Source of the DNA: Gammaproteobacteria bacterium
GTDB taxonomy: Bacteria; Pseudomonadota; Gammaproteobacteria; Chromatiales; Chromatiaceae
Direction of reading: 5' to 3'
Length of the DNA: 36,503 nucleotides
NCBI GenBank assembly: GCA_024276875.1
Contig: JAJRWL010000213.1
Span: forward strand, 1 to 36,503
Every line of letters starts with the position of its first letter. Positions within the stretch are counted from its first letter, which is position 1. The notes under the pieces were generated by a model. That model was given only the letters and a program-made list of their open reading frames with translations, searched no databases and had not been told where the DNA came from. Of this stretch, positions 17,587-27,147 are shown in pieces. A program made the position numbers and the translations under genes.

Positions 17587-17896
17587 AAAACCTTACAGCC
17601 TTCCCGTTAAACTCGGGGTTATTTTTAATTAACCTGCCATTACAAATTTGTACAGCAAAATAAAGCAATTACCATGCCTAAGTATTTTATTATTGAATAA
17701 CAACCGCTTGCATAAAAAAACACCGCTAAACATGAACTACTGTAAATTTTACTGACACGTTTTACGCCTTATTCGTTACCACTTTAGAGATATTATCTGT
17801 GCCATTTTTACTTATTACCTTTAAAAACACACGGTTGAATCTTATGCTTTGTCATTTGAAGTCATCAGCGACCCGTGTAAAAAATTTTGATATTTT

Positions 17897-19426
17897 CTAC
17901 TCCTGCCGATCTAAGCGGCGATATCCAATCGCCTCACTCACATGCGCTATTTGAATCGCATTGTGACCATCCAAGTCAGCAATGGTACGTGCCACCTTTA
18001 AGATACGGTGATAGGCGCGCGCCGAAAGCTTCAGCTTCTCCATTGCTCGATACAACAAGGTGCGTGCTGCATCATCTAAAGCACAAACAGTCTCTACTTC
18101 ACGGCTGCTCAGCGCACTATTTGGACGACCAATGGCACTGTTTTTATGACCAATGCGCTGTAGCTGCCGGTTTCGGGCAGTTTCAACTCGCCTGCGAACG
18201 CTCGCGCTTTCCTCTATAAATTCATCCGTAGATCGATGCAACAACGCGGTTGGCAGCCGAGGAACCTCAATATGCATATCAATACGATCCATCAACGGCC
18301 CTGAGATGCGGTCACGGTAACGGGCAACCTTATCTGCGCTGCATTTGCAGTTGCGGGAACTGTCCCCAAGATAGCCGCAGGGGCATGGATTCATTGCCGC
18401 AATCAATTGAAAGCGTGCGGGGAATTCCGCCTGTCTCGCTGCTCGTGAGATCGTAATATGCCCCGACTCCAGTGGCTCCCGTAATACCTCCAACACTCGC
18501 CGATCAAACTCTGGCAGCTCATCCAAAAACATAACACCATTGTGAGCCAGCGAGATTTCACCTGGCCGAGGATTGCTGCCACCCCCCACCAACGCAATCC
18601 CTGAAGCCGTATGGTGCGGCTGTCGAAAGGGGCGACAAGCCCAATGTTCTGCATTAAAACCATGACTGCTAACAGAGAGCACCGCAGCCGTTTCCAGCGC
18701 CTCTGCCTCTGTCATAGAGGGAAGAATGCTCGGCAACCGGCTGGCCAGCATTGACTTGCCTGTGCCAGGTGGGCCGATCATCAATAGACTATGATTGCCT
18801 GCCGCTGCAATCTCCAATGCCCGCTTAGCATGCAATTGCCCGCGCACATCAGATAGATCCAAACTAGAAGTCGTGCGGCCACTTTTGGGGGGCGCTGTGT
18901 AACATGGGATTTGATTACCTTGAGTTAGATGCTCACATATCTCCAGCAAATACCTGACTGGATAGATATCAATGCCACTCACAAGCGCTGCTTCCGCTGC
19001 ACTCTCCTGTGGCACAACCAATGCTCGACCCGCATCACGTGCTGCCAATGCAACAGGCAGCACCCCTTTCACCGGTCGCAACTCACCAGAAAGTGCTAAT
19101 TCGCCAATAAACTCATATTGATTTAGCGCTTCATTGGAAATTTGACCCGAAGCAGCCAGCACCCCCAGCGCAATGGGCAGGTCAAAACGTCCGCCATCTT
19201 TAGGAAGATCAGCTGGAGCCAGGTTGATTGTGATTCGGCGCGCAGGAAACTCAAACCGAGAGTTGACCAGTGCGCCACGCACCCGATCTTTACTCTCCTG
19301 TACCGCTTTTTCAGGCAGTCCAACAATAGCAAGCGCAGGAAGCCCATTGGCTAGATGCACCTCAACATCCACCAGCGGCGCATTAATACCTTCACAGGCG
19401 CGACTGTAAAGTACCGCAAGCGACAT
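17897..19426 (-). CDS. comM: YifB/ComM family Mg chelatase-like AAA+ ATPase
   Basis: MSLAVLYSRACEGINAPLVDVEVHLANGLPALAIVGLPEKAVQESKDRVR; GPPGTGKSMLASRLPSILP; FRQPHHTAS; NPCPCGYLGD. Confidence 0.97.
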   Translation of the reverse strand: MSLAVLYSRACEGINAPLVDVEVHLANGLPALAIVGLPEKAVQESKDRVRGALVNSRFEFPARRITINLAPADLPKDGGRFDLPIALGVLAASGQISNEALNQYEFIGELALSGELRPVKGVLPVALAARDAGRALVVPQESAAEAALVSGIDIYPVRYLLEICEHLTQGNQIPCYTAPPKSGRTTSSLDLSDVRGQLHAKRALEIAAAGNHSLLMIGPPGTGKSMLASRLPSILPSMTEAEALETAAVLSVSSHGFNAEHWACRPFRQPHHTASGIALVGGGSNPRPGEISLAHNGVMFLDELPEFDRRVLEVLREPLESGHITISRAARQAEFPARFQLIAAMNPCPCGYLGDSSRNCKCSADKVARYRDRISGPLMDRIDMHIEVPRLPTALLHRSTDEFIEESASVRRRVETARNRQLQRIGHKNSAIGRPNSALSSREVETVCALDDAARTLLYRAMEKLKLSARAYHRILKVARTIADLDGHNAIQIAHVSEAIGYRRLDRQE

Positions 19427-19466
19427 ACGATCCCTCCCTGGTGCAGCTATCCTAATTTAGATGGTT

Positions 19467-19715
19467 TTAATCAGCCTTCTGCTGCTCCAGATTGGCAACG
19501 ACCTTCTCTAATGCTTCCAGCTTCTCTCGTGTACGCGAAAGAACAGCCGCCTGAACGTCAAACTCCTCACGTGTTACCAAATCAAGATGGGAGAGACCCG
19601 CCTCAAGTCCAGCTCGAAGATTATGTTTAAGATCATCCTGCAAAACCTGAAGGCCTGTAGGTACGGTTTTTGCCAAGCGCTGGGCGAGGTCATCTAATAT
19701 TTTGGTGTCAATCAT
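19467..19715 (-). CDS. ubiK: Accessory factor UbiK family protein
   Basis: 82 aa, MIDTKILDDLAQRLAKTVP...REEFDVQAAVLSRTREKLEALEKVVANLE; directly upstream of comM. Confidence 0.9.
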   Translation of the reverse strand: MIDTKILDDLAQRLAKTVPTGLQVLQDDLKHNLRAGLEAGLSHLDLVTREEFDVQAAVLSRTREKLEALEKVVANLEQQKAD

Positions 19716-19870
19716 GCGCGAACCATATCAGCAATACCTGATTAGCTGCAAGTGATTCAAGCCCACATCAACATTTGGCACAAAACCTGCTGTCCACCCG
19801 TCGTGAACTAAATATTAAAGCACCACTACCCACAACCCATTCATCCATTAAATTGAGGAGCAACCTAAAA

Positions 19871-20596
19871 ATGAAACGACAAAAAACGATCATGGCATGC
19901 GCCATTCTGGCCGCCATCAGCACGACAGAGATCATCGCAGCTGAAGCCACAGAGGAGCATCAGTTCAGTGCAAATATGGCCATGACAACCGATTATGTCT
20001 GGCGTGGTTATTCTCAGAGCGATAACCACCCTGCCATCCAGGGCGGTTTTGATTATGTTCACAGCAGCGGTTTCTATCTCGGCACCTGGGCTTCCAACGT
20101 AGAGAGCGATCCAGGCGCTTCATACAACTATGATGGTGCAAGCACCGAGATTGATCTCTATGCCGGTTGGAGTGGCGAATTCAGCGGTGTCTCCATCGAT
20201 GTGGGCGCGCTGCATTATGAATATCCAGGCACCGATACCAGAGACAACAACACCAACGAGTACCACTTGGGGCTGGGTTACGACTTTGGCATCGCCTCAG
20301 TTGGGGCAACAGCAAACTACAGCGATGACTACTTCGGCGCGGATGATACTTACTACTGGGACTTTACTGCAGAAATGCCTGTTGGCATGGTCACACTCGC
20401 GGCACACTACGGCATTACCGATTATGACGATGACAATAAAGGGGACGACTACGCAGACTGGCGCATTGGTGCATCTATAGAGTTTAAAGGTTTTGGTTTT
20501 GACCTGGCCTACACTGAGACCTCTGGTGTCTCTGGCGGCTGTAAAAACACGACCTGTGACGGCACTGCTATCTTCACCGTTTCAAAGGCGTTCTAA
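19871..20596 (+). CDS. TorF family putative porin (TIGR02001-like)
   Basis: Start at 19871 behind TTGAGGAGCAACC; signal peptide; FSANMAMTTDYVWRGYSQSDNHPAIQGGFDYVHSSGFYLGTWASNVE. Confidence 0.9.
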   Translation: MKRQKTIMACAILAAISTTEIIAAEATEEHQFSANMAMTTDYVWRGYSQSDNHPAIQGGFDYVHSSGFYLGTWASNVESDPGASYNYDGASTEIDLYAGWSGEFSGVSIDVGALHYEYPGTDTRDNNTNEYHLGLGYDFGIASVGATANYSDDYFGADDTYYWDFTAEMPVGMVTLAAHYGITDYDDDNKGDDYADWRIGASIEFKGFGFDLAYTETSGVSGGCKNTTCDGTAIFTVSKAF

Positions 20597-20631
20597 TCTC
20601 ATCGCACGAGTGAGCTGTCTTTATCTTTAGT

Positions 20632-20663
20632 AAAAAGCGGGCATTTTTGATGCCCGCTTTTTT
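20632..20663 (+). terminator. Rho-independent terminator after the TorF porin gene
   Basis: aaaaagcgggca tttttga tgcccgctttttt: 12-bp stem plus T-tract. Confidence 0.9.
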
Positions 20664-20789
20664 ATTGCCTACCCATCCGCTTCCTACGACATCTTGCACA
20701 ATTGTTGCGCACCTTGCCCACCTCTTGCACCAAAACAACGCGCAAACCCCCGTGTCACTCACACACAGAAAGCTCAAGATTAAAGGCCA

Positions 20790-21032
20790 CTACAACAGCT
20801 TATGCGTTTCATCACAAAAAGGGGCACTCTTGCTTTTGCGACAACCACAAAGCGAAACCTCCTGCCGCTTTGGTATCTCAACCTTAATGGGCTTCATTCC
20901 CGTATTCTCCTCTTCATGAGTTCCATCACAAAAAGGCTGTCGTTTTGACAAACCACAACTGCACCACCAGTGATCACCCGCACCTAATTCCACTAAATAA
21001 GGCGCATTACGAGGGGCAACTGTTTTAGTCAT
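20790..21032 (-). CDS. CDGSH iron-sulfur domain protein with two motifs
   Basis: MTKTVAPRNAPYLVELGAGDHWWCSCGLSKRQPFCDGTH ... SLCGCRKSKSAPFCDETHKLL; start at 21032 behind GGAGATAAG. Confidence 0.9.
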   Translation of the reverse strand: MTKTVAPRNAPYLVELGAGDHWWCSCGLSKRQPFCDGTHEEENTGMKPIKVEIPKRQEVSLCGCRKSKSAPFCDETHKLL

Positions 21033-21130
21033 GATCTTATCTCCTGTACCATCCAAAAATAAACAACGCACAAGCTACAAATCAAATCCTATAATATGTA
21101 GGGATAATACCTCATCCGAGACAAATAACC

Positions 21131-21580
21131 ATGCTTGGTATCAGACTATTCATCATATTCATACTTGCCGTAGCAAATTCTGTTGATGCCAAAACATATA
21201 AATGGACAGATGAAGAGGGTCGCATACACTTTAGCGACCGCCCCAGCTCAAGCAAAGCAGAGCAAATTAAACTTAAAAAACAGCCCAAATCATCCCTCTC
21301 AACAACACCCAATACGGCACAGCCGCGAATAACCCAGCAGCGCTTGCTCAACATGTACCAGCAAGAGCGAGAGAAGAAGAAAGCTGAGAAAAAACAACGC
21401 AAAGAAGAGGCAAAAAAGTTGGCACAAAAATGTGCTGATGCGCGCGATTATTTACAGCGATACCAGCGATCAAGACTCTATGAAAACCTACCCAGCGGCG
21501 AGCGTCGTTACTTTTCTGAGGATGAGCATGAAAAAACCATCTCTCGCCTCAGTCAGAATATTAAACGCAACTGTAAATAA
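21131..21580 (+). CDS. DUF4124 domain-containing exported protein
   Basis: Signal peptide then KTYKWTDEEGRIHFSDRPSSSKAEQIKLK, followed by a charged coiled-coil-like segment. Confidence 0.85.
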   Translation: MLGIRLFIIFILAVANSVDAKTYKWTDEEGRIHFSDRPSSSKAEQIKLKKQPKSSLSTTPNTAQPRITQQRLLNMYQQEREKKKAEKKQRKEEAKKLAQKCADARDYLQRYQRSRLYENLPSGERRYFSEDEHEKTISRLSQNIKRNCK

Positions 21581-21747
21581 CCCCGCTGCTCTCTCTACAT
21601 GTTGCTGATCTGAAGGGTAATTGCAGAGTTTCATTCTTGCTTTACCTGCGCCCACAATCTAGACTAAAAGCCTTATACACACTGAAATGCAAACACTTAC
21701 AATATTTCAGCGCATATAAAAACAACTAAAAATCAAAGGACAGCATA

Positions 21748-22467
21748 ATGGGTCACACGTATTACCGCCGACAACTTGCGATATTCATCCTCGCTGCATC
21801 CGTACTATTTACTGGATGCACAACAATCAATGATTACGATAACTCGCGTGATCCGTTTGAGCGCTACAACCGTTTTATGTACAACATAAACGACACCGTA
21901 GACAACGCCCTTATCAAGCCATTGGCCACCGGATATAAAGCGGTGCTTCCAACCCCCGTTAATCGAGGCATCACCAACGTCTTTAACAATCTTGTTGACC
22001 TCACATCCGTGCTAAACAACCTACTTCAATTTAAATTTGACCAGGCGGTATCAGGGCTGGGGCGTGTGCTTGTTAACAGCACCGTCGGCGTACTTGGCGT
22101 AGCTGATATTGCCAGTAAATATGATCTACCAAGATATCGAGAAGACTTTGGCCAAACCCTTGGCTACTGGGGCATTAACGCCGGCCCTTATATTGTGCTT
22201 CCCCTCCTCGGTGCCAGTGATGCCCGAGATGCTTTTGGCCTAGTTGTTGATTGGTATGTTGACCCTATTCGTCAGATTGACCCCGAGAGAACCCGCTGGA
22301 GCATCACTGGGCTACGCGGGATTGACAGGCGTTCTGACCTGCTTGCTGCCAGCAGAATCATGGAAGAGGCCGCCTTGGATAAATATGAATTTTATCGTGA
22401 TGCCTATCTTCAAAAGCGCCAAAGCGATGTATATGACGGCGACCCACCCTTTGAAGATATGGAATAG
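21748..22467 (+). CDS. mlaA: MlaA/VacJ family outer-membrane lipoprotein
   Basis: LAASVLFTGCTT lipobox; DPFERYNRFMYNINDTVDNALIKPLATGYKAVLPTPVNRGITNVFNNL; PRYREDFGQTLGYWGINAGPYIVLPLLG. Confidence 0.96.
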   Translation: MGHTYYRRQLAIFILAASVLFTGCTTINDYDNSRDPFERYNRFMYNINDTVDNALIKPLATGYKAVLPTPVNRGITNVFNNLVDLTSVLNNLLQFKFDQAVSGLGRVLVNSTVGVLGVADIASKYDLPRYREDFGQTLGYWGINAGPYIVLPLLGASDARDAFGLVVDWYVDPIRQIDPERTRWSITGLRGIDRRSDLLAASRIMEEAALDKYEFYRDAYLQKRQSDVYDGDPPFEDME

Positions 22468-22482
22468 CAGGCTCCCCCCCCT

Positions 22483-22513
22483 AAAACCCCTTCCCTTGTG
22501 AAGGGGTTTTTTA
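22483..22513 (+). terminator. Rho-independent terminator after mlaA
   Basis: aaaacccctt cccttgtg aaggggtttttt: 10-bp stem plus T-tract. Confidence 0.88.
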
Positions 22514-22632
22514 TTGCCGTATCACCTACAGCTGAGTAAGCTACCTCTAAGAAATGGAAGCTTACTTAATCTCAACCCCATGCTACAGACAACCCCACCT
22601 GTTACTCTTCACATAGACACGGCAATTATTTT

Positions 22633-24291
22633 ATGGATTCTAAGAAAAACAGATTAATAGGACAGATTACTAATGTTCACAGCAGTGAATTTACCGTCTC
22701 AATCACACTAAACGATAAGGGACACTTTCCTATAATTTCATTGCAAGGCGAACCCATCCTGGTAGGACAAATTGGCTCATACCTCGCTATTCATCAGGGA
22801 GACATCCACATCCTGGCACGCGTTAGTCAGGCGCACAGCACAGACACAAAAGCCACTGATGACCCCCTTACACAAACCGGATGGCTAAAATTAATTCCAC
22901 TGGGAGAATTCACCGCACAGACATTCCATCGGGGCATACGCAAATTTCCAACCCCAGGTGCCACAGTTCATATCATCACTCAAGATGAACTTAAACCACT
23001 TTTTTCAAGCTTCACTAAAAAAGGGATAAAACTAGGTCATCTGCCTGCTCAGCCCGCCGTTCACGTATCACTTGATGCCACTACACTATTTGGTAGACAC
23101 AGTGCCATCCTGGGTCAATCTGGCTCAGGCAAATCATGGGGAGTGACCCATCTGCTGCAACAAGCAGTAAGCACGCTACCCAATGCCCATGTGGTACTGC
23201 TCGACCTGCATGGCGAGTATCACTGGAGAGACAGCGATGGCATTGAACATACTGCTTTTGATAAAAAAATCACCCAACACCTTGATGCACGCACGCTGGA
23301 AATTCCATTCTGGCTACTCAGCTTTGCAGAGTTAGTTGACCTCTTTATTGATCGCACAGAAACAGGGGCATCAACCCAAATCGCTTTTTTACGCGAGGTT
23401 GTTCACAACCTGCGTCGAAAAGCCAATAAAGAGATTAACCCTAGCAAAATCTCCATCGACACCCCTGTCTACTTCTCATTGACCGATCTATATCGCCATA
23501 TCAAAGCTGCTAATGAGCAGAATTTGGATTTTGGCAAACAGAAAGGGGCTCTTCACGGAAAATTTGATAGCCTGCTAATACGCATGCAAAGCCGATTTAA
23601 CGATGTGCGCTACGACTTTCTCTTCAAACCCAAATTGCGTACAAACAGCGAATCCCTCTCTGAACTGCTGCGAGACCTGGTGGGATTAGGCCAGAAAAAG
23701 AGCCAAATCACCATCATCGACCTCAGCTCAGTCCCCTTTGATGTACGCCCCACTGTCTCTGCACAGATAGGTCGCCTTATTTTCGAGTTCAACTACTGGA
23801 ACCCCCATCGCAGCCAATTCCCCATTTTATTGGTCTGCGAAGAGGCGCACACCTATATTCCACGTGAAGAAAACACCGCCTTTGCAGGCACGCGAAAATC
23901 AATTGAACGCATTGCCAAAGAGGGACGAAAATATGGACTATCACTCGCTGTTATCAGCCAACGTCCCCATGAGCTTTCTGAAACCGTACTCGCACAATGC
24001 GCCAACTTTCTCTGCTTTCGCATCACCAACCCTGATGACCAAGCCTATGTACGCAGCCTGGTTCCCGATGGCGAAAGCAACCTGATTGATACACTATCTG
24101 CCCTCGGGCGCGGCGAGGTGATGGTACTAGGCGAAGCTGTACCTATACCGCTACGCTTTCAAATGTATGCCCCAAACCCAAAGCCCAACAGCCACAACAC
24201 TGATCTCTACAGCCACTGGAAATCCACCCCCAAGGATATTGATGTAGAAATCATTGCTGAAAACTGGCGAAACCAACTTCAGCACGCATAA
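22633..24291 (+). CDS. HerA-like ATP-binding protein (HAS-barrel plus FtsK/HerA ATPase, DUF87 type)
   Basis: ILGQSGSGKSWGVTHLL Walker A; VVLLDLHGEYHW; PILLVCEEAHTYIPRE Walker B; IAKEGRKYGLSLAVISQRPHELSETVLAQC. Confidence 0.9.
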   Translation: MDSKKNRLIGQITNVHSSEFTVSITLNDKGHFPIISLQGEPILVGQIGSYLAIHQGDIHILARVSQAHSTDTKATDDPLTQTGWLKLIPLGEFTAQTFHRGIRKFPTPGATVHIITQDELKPLFSSFTKKGIKLGHLPAQPAVHVSLDATTLFGRHSAILGQSGSGKSWGVTHLLQQAVSTLPNAHVVLLDLHGEYHWRDSDGIEHTAFDKKITQHLDARTLEIPFWLLSFAELVDLFIDRTETGASTQIAFLREVVHNLRRKANKEINPSKISIDTPVYFSLTDLYRHIKAANEQNLDFGKQKGALHGKFDSLLIRMQSRFNDVRYDFLFKPKLRTNSESLSELLRDLVGLGQKKSQITIIDLSSVPFDVRPTVSAQIGRLIFEFNYWNPHRSQFPILLVCEEAHTYIPREENTAFAGTRKSIERIAKEGRKYGLSLAVISQRPHELSETVLAQCANFLCFRITNPDDQAYVRSLVPDGESNLIDTLSALGRGEVMVLGEAVPIPLRFQMYAPNPKPNSHNTDLYSHWKSTPKDIDVEIIAENWRNQLQHA

Positions 24292-24342
24292 CACACACAT
24301 TGATAGGTTAGATGCCACTGTAGTGCTGCACAACAAATAGGC

Positions 24343-24348
24343 TATAAT
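24343..24348 (+). promoter_or_regulatory. Possible -10 element upstream of argG
   Basis: Exact TATAAT about 60 bp before the argG ATG; no convincing -35 seen. Confidence 0.3.
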
Positions 24349-24407
24349 CCCCCGCTTTCAACAGCAGTTCAAAGCGTCGCAAGCGCAGATCAATCGGAGC
24401 AAATCTC

Positions 24408-25628
24408 ATGTCAGAGTCGGGTATTAAAAAAGTCGTACTGGCCTATTCAGGCGGGCTGGATACCTCAGTCATCCTAAAGTGGCTGCAAGAGACCTACGAC
24501 TGTGAAGTAGTCACTTTCACTGCTGATATCGGCCAAGGTGAAGAGGTTGAACCTGCCCGTATCAAAGCCCTGGCCTGTGGCGTAAAAGAGATCTACATTG
24601 ATGACCTGCGTGAAGAGTTTGCCCGCGACTATGTCTTCCCCATGTTCCGTGCCAACGCCATCTACGAAGGGGAGTATCTACTCGGCACCTCCATTGCTCG
24701 CCCCCTGATTGCCAAACGGCTGATCGAGATCACCAACGAGACGGGAGCTGATGCCATCTCCCATGGCGCTACCGGCAAAGGGAACGACCAAGTACGGTTT
24801 GAACTGGGCGCTTATGCACTCAAACCCGACGTGCATGTTATCGCCCCCTGGCGCGAATGGGATCTAAACTCCCGCGAAAAACTACTAAAATATGCCAAAA
24901 ATCATGGCATCTCCGTTGATGCAAAGCGCAAAGATGGCCGCTCACCCTACTCCATGGATGCCAACCTGCTGCATATCTCCTACGAAGGCAACGAACTAGA
25001 AGACCCTTGGCAAGAGCCGGCCGATGACATGTGGCGCTGGACAGTCTCCCCTGAAAAAGCCCCCGATCAGCCAACCTACATTGAGCTGACCTTTAAGCAG
25101 GGTGATATTGTTGCCATTGATGGCGAAGCGATGACCCCAGCTACCGTACTGGAAAGCCTCAATAAAGTCGGGGGCGCAAACGGCATTGGCCGCGATGACA
25201 TCGTCGAAAACCGCTACGTGGGCATGAAATCACGCGGTTGCTACGAAACCCCAGGCGGCAGCATCATCCTCAAGGCACACCGCGCCATTGAGTCACTAAC
25301 ACTGGATAGAGAGTCCGCACACCTCAAAGATGAGCTGATGCCACGCTACGCCAGCCTAATTTACAACGGCTATTGGTGGAGTCCAGAACGAGAGATGCTA
25401 CAAACCGCCATCGACCACACCCAAACAGTGGTCAACGGTGTGGTACGCCTCAAACTCTACAAAGGCACAGTCATGGTGGCAGGCCGTAAATCGGAGCATC
25501 ACAGCCTGTTCGATGAATCCATTGCGACCTTTGAAGAGGATGGCGGCGCATACAACCAAGCCGATGCAGAGGGTTTTATTAAACTGAATGCGTTGCGCCT
25601 GCGTGTAGCGGCTCGGCGCAAAAGCTGA
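24408..25628 (+). CDS. argG: Argininosuccinate synthase
   Basis: [78 protein letters not shown]. Confidence 0.99.
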   Translation: MSESGIKKVVLAYSGGLDTSVILKWLQETYDCEVVTFTADIGQGEEVEPARIKALACGVKEIYIDDLREEFARDYVFPMFRANAIYEGEYLLGTSIARPLIAKRLIEITNETGADAISHGATGKGNDQVRFELGAYALKPDVHVIAPWREWDLNSREKLLKYAKNHGISVDAKRKDGRSPYSMDANLLHISYEGNELEDPWQEPADDMWRWTVSPEKAPDQPTYIELTFKQGDIVAIDGEAMTPATVLESLNKVGGANGIGRDDIVENRYVGMKSRGCYETPGGSIILKAHRAIESLTLDRESAHLKDELMPRYASLIYNGYWWSPEREMLQTAIDHTQTVVNGVVRLKLYKGTVMVAGRKSEHHSLFDESIATFEEDGGAYNQADAEGFIKLNALRLRVAARRKS

Positions 25629-25640
25629 TCAAAGCAGACG

Positions 25641-25671
25641 GCATGCCAAGGAGGGCATGCATTTAAATGCC
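25641..25671 (+). promoter_or_regulatory. Overlapping alternative hairpins at the DUF523 gene translation start
   Basis: gcatgcc-AAGGAG-ggcatgc places the Shine-Dalgarno in the loop of a perfect 7-bp stem; GCATTTAAATGC palindrome overlaps the start ATG. Confidence 0.4.
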
Positions 25672-26179
25672 TGGCATTAAACCCAGAATAGCCGTTAGTA
25701 GCTGCCTGCTCGGCCACCCCGTTCGTTACGATGGCACAGATAAATACCACCCCTTTATCTGCCAGCATCTTGCTAAGCAGTTTGAGCTAATCGCCGTCTG
25801 CCCTGAAGTCGATGCAGGTCTGAGCACGCCTCGCCCACCCGTTAGATTAACCGGCAACTCTCAACAACCACTCGCGTTGGGAATTGAGGATGCCAAACTG
25901 AATGTCACCTCAATGCTCACATCCTTTGCCTGCGAATGGCTATCCCAAGCCAAAAACATCGCCGGTATCATTGTTAAATCCCGCTCACCCAGTTGCGGTC
26001 TATCCGATACGCCTATTTTTGATCAACATGGGCAGATCAAAAACCACAGCGCTGGCCTCTTCACTCAGATGCTCATCCAACGCTACCCCCAACTGCCCGT
26101 CATTGATGAAATAAGCATTACAGACCCAAAACAGCGTGATGCATTTATCAGCAAAGTAAAGAACGCCATTCCCCTCTAA
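25667..26179 (+). CDS. DUF523 domain-containing protein
   Basis: RIAVSSCLLGHPVRYDGTDKYHPFI, VCPEVDAGLSTPRPPVRL, IVKSRSPSCG. Confidence 0.92.
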   Translation: MPGIKPRIAVSSCLLGHPVRYDGTDKYHPFICQHLAKQFELIAVCPEVDAGLSTPRPPVRLTGNSQQPLALGIEDAKLNVTSMLTSFACEWLSQAKNIAGIIVKSRSPSCGLSDTPIFDQHGQIKNHSAGLFTQMLIQRYPQLPVIDEISITDPKQRDAFISKVKNAIPL

Positions 26180-26295
26180 ACAGCTCAAGTTTTTACCCCC
26201 TCTGCCGACAATTTTTATGTTAATACGACACTCAATCTTTTAGATACCAAAAAACTGAATAAAAGCTCAAATAAGCTTTAAAATGGAATCCGCAC

Positions 26296-27147
26296 ATGAC
26301 CGCAGAAACCCTCGTTAAAGATCTTAATAATTTAGTCGCGCTACCTCAAGCTTATGTGCAGGTTAGCCAAATGATAAACTCCCCTCAATGCTCTGCTACT
26401 GATATCGGCAAGATCATTGCACAGGATACCGACCTGTCCGCACGGTTATTAAGGATTGTGAACAGCTCTTTTTATGGGATACCTGTTCCCATTGAAACTA
26501 TCTCTCGAGCCATCACTATTGTCGGCACATCAGATCTGCATGATTTGGTACTTGCCACCTCAGCCAGCCGTATTTTTAAAGATATTCCAGGCGAGCTGAT
26601 GGATATGGGCGAGTTTTGGGGGATGTCAGTCTACACCGGCATTGTGGGCAGCATATTGGCAGAGAAGTGCAATATTCTGCACAGTGAGCGTCTCTTTGTA
26701 CAAGGGATGCTGCATGATATTGGCCGCCTGCCTATCTATCTCAGGCTGCCGCAAAAAGCGCGTGACATTCTACTGATTACCGATGGCAACTATGATCTTA
26801 TCCCTGCTGCTGAGCAGGATGTGCTCGGCTTCACTCATGCAGAGGTTGGCGCACTGCTAACCCGTGAATGGAATCTGCCCGAGAGTATTCAAACCATTAC
26901 CCGCTACCATCATCAACCCCAATTAGCGCCTAAATATCAAATTGAGACCTCACTCATCCACATCAGCTGCACTCTGGCAGAGTGTGAAACACTGGATGAA
27001 AGTGTCGATGAGATTCTGGCGAGGGTCGCTGATTTTGCCTGGCAGACCACAGGGCTAAAGCCACAGGATGTGGAGTCTATTTTGGATGATATTCCACAAC
27101 AGGCCGCTGATATTCTAAAACTCATGCTCCCTGCAGAGACCGGCTAA
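26296..27147 (+). CDS. HDOD domain-containing protein
   Basis: LPQAYVQVSQMINSPQCSATDIGKIIAQDTDLSARLLRIVNSSFYGIP; LFVQGMLHDIGRLPIYL; LGFTHAEVGALLTREWNLPE. Confidence 0.92.
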   Translation: MTAETLVKDLNNLVALPQAYVQVSQMINSPQCSATDIGKIIAQDTDLSARLLRIVNSSFYGIPVPIETISRAITIVGTSDLHDLVLATSASRIFKDIPGELMDMGEFWGMSVYTGIVGSILAEKCNILHSERLFVQGMLHDIGRLPIYLRLPQKARDILLITDGNYDLIPAAEQDVLGFTHAEVGALLTREWNLPESIQTITRYHHQPQLAPKYQIETSLIHISCTLAECETLDESVDEILARVADFAWQTTGLKPQDVESILDDIPQQAADILKLMLPAETG

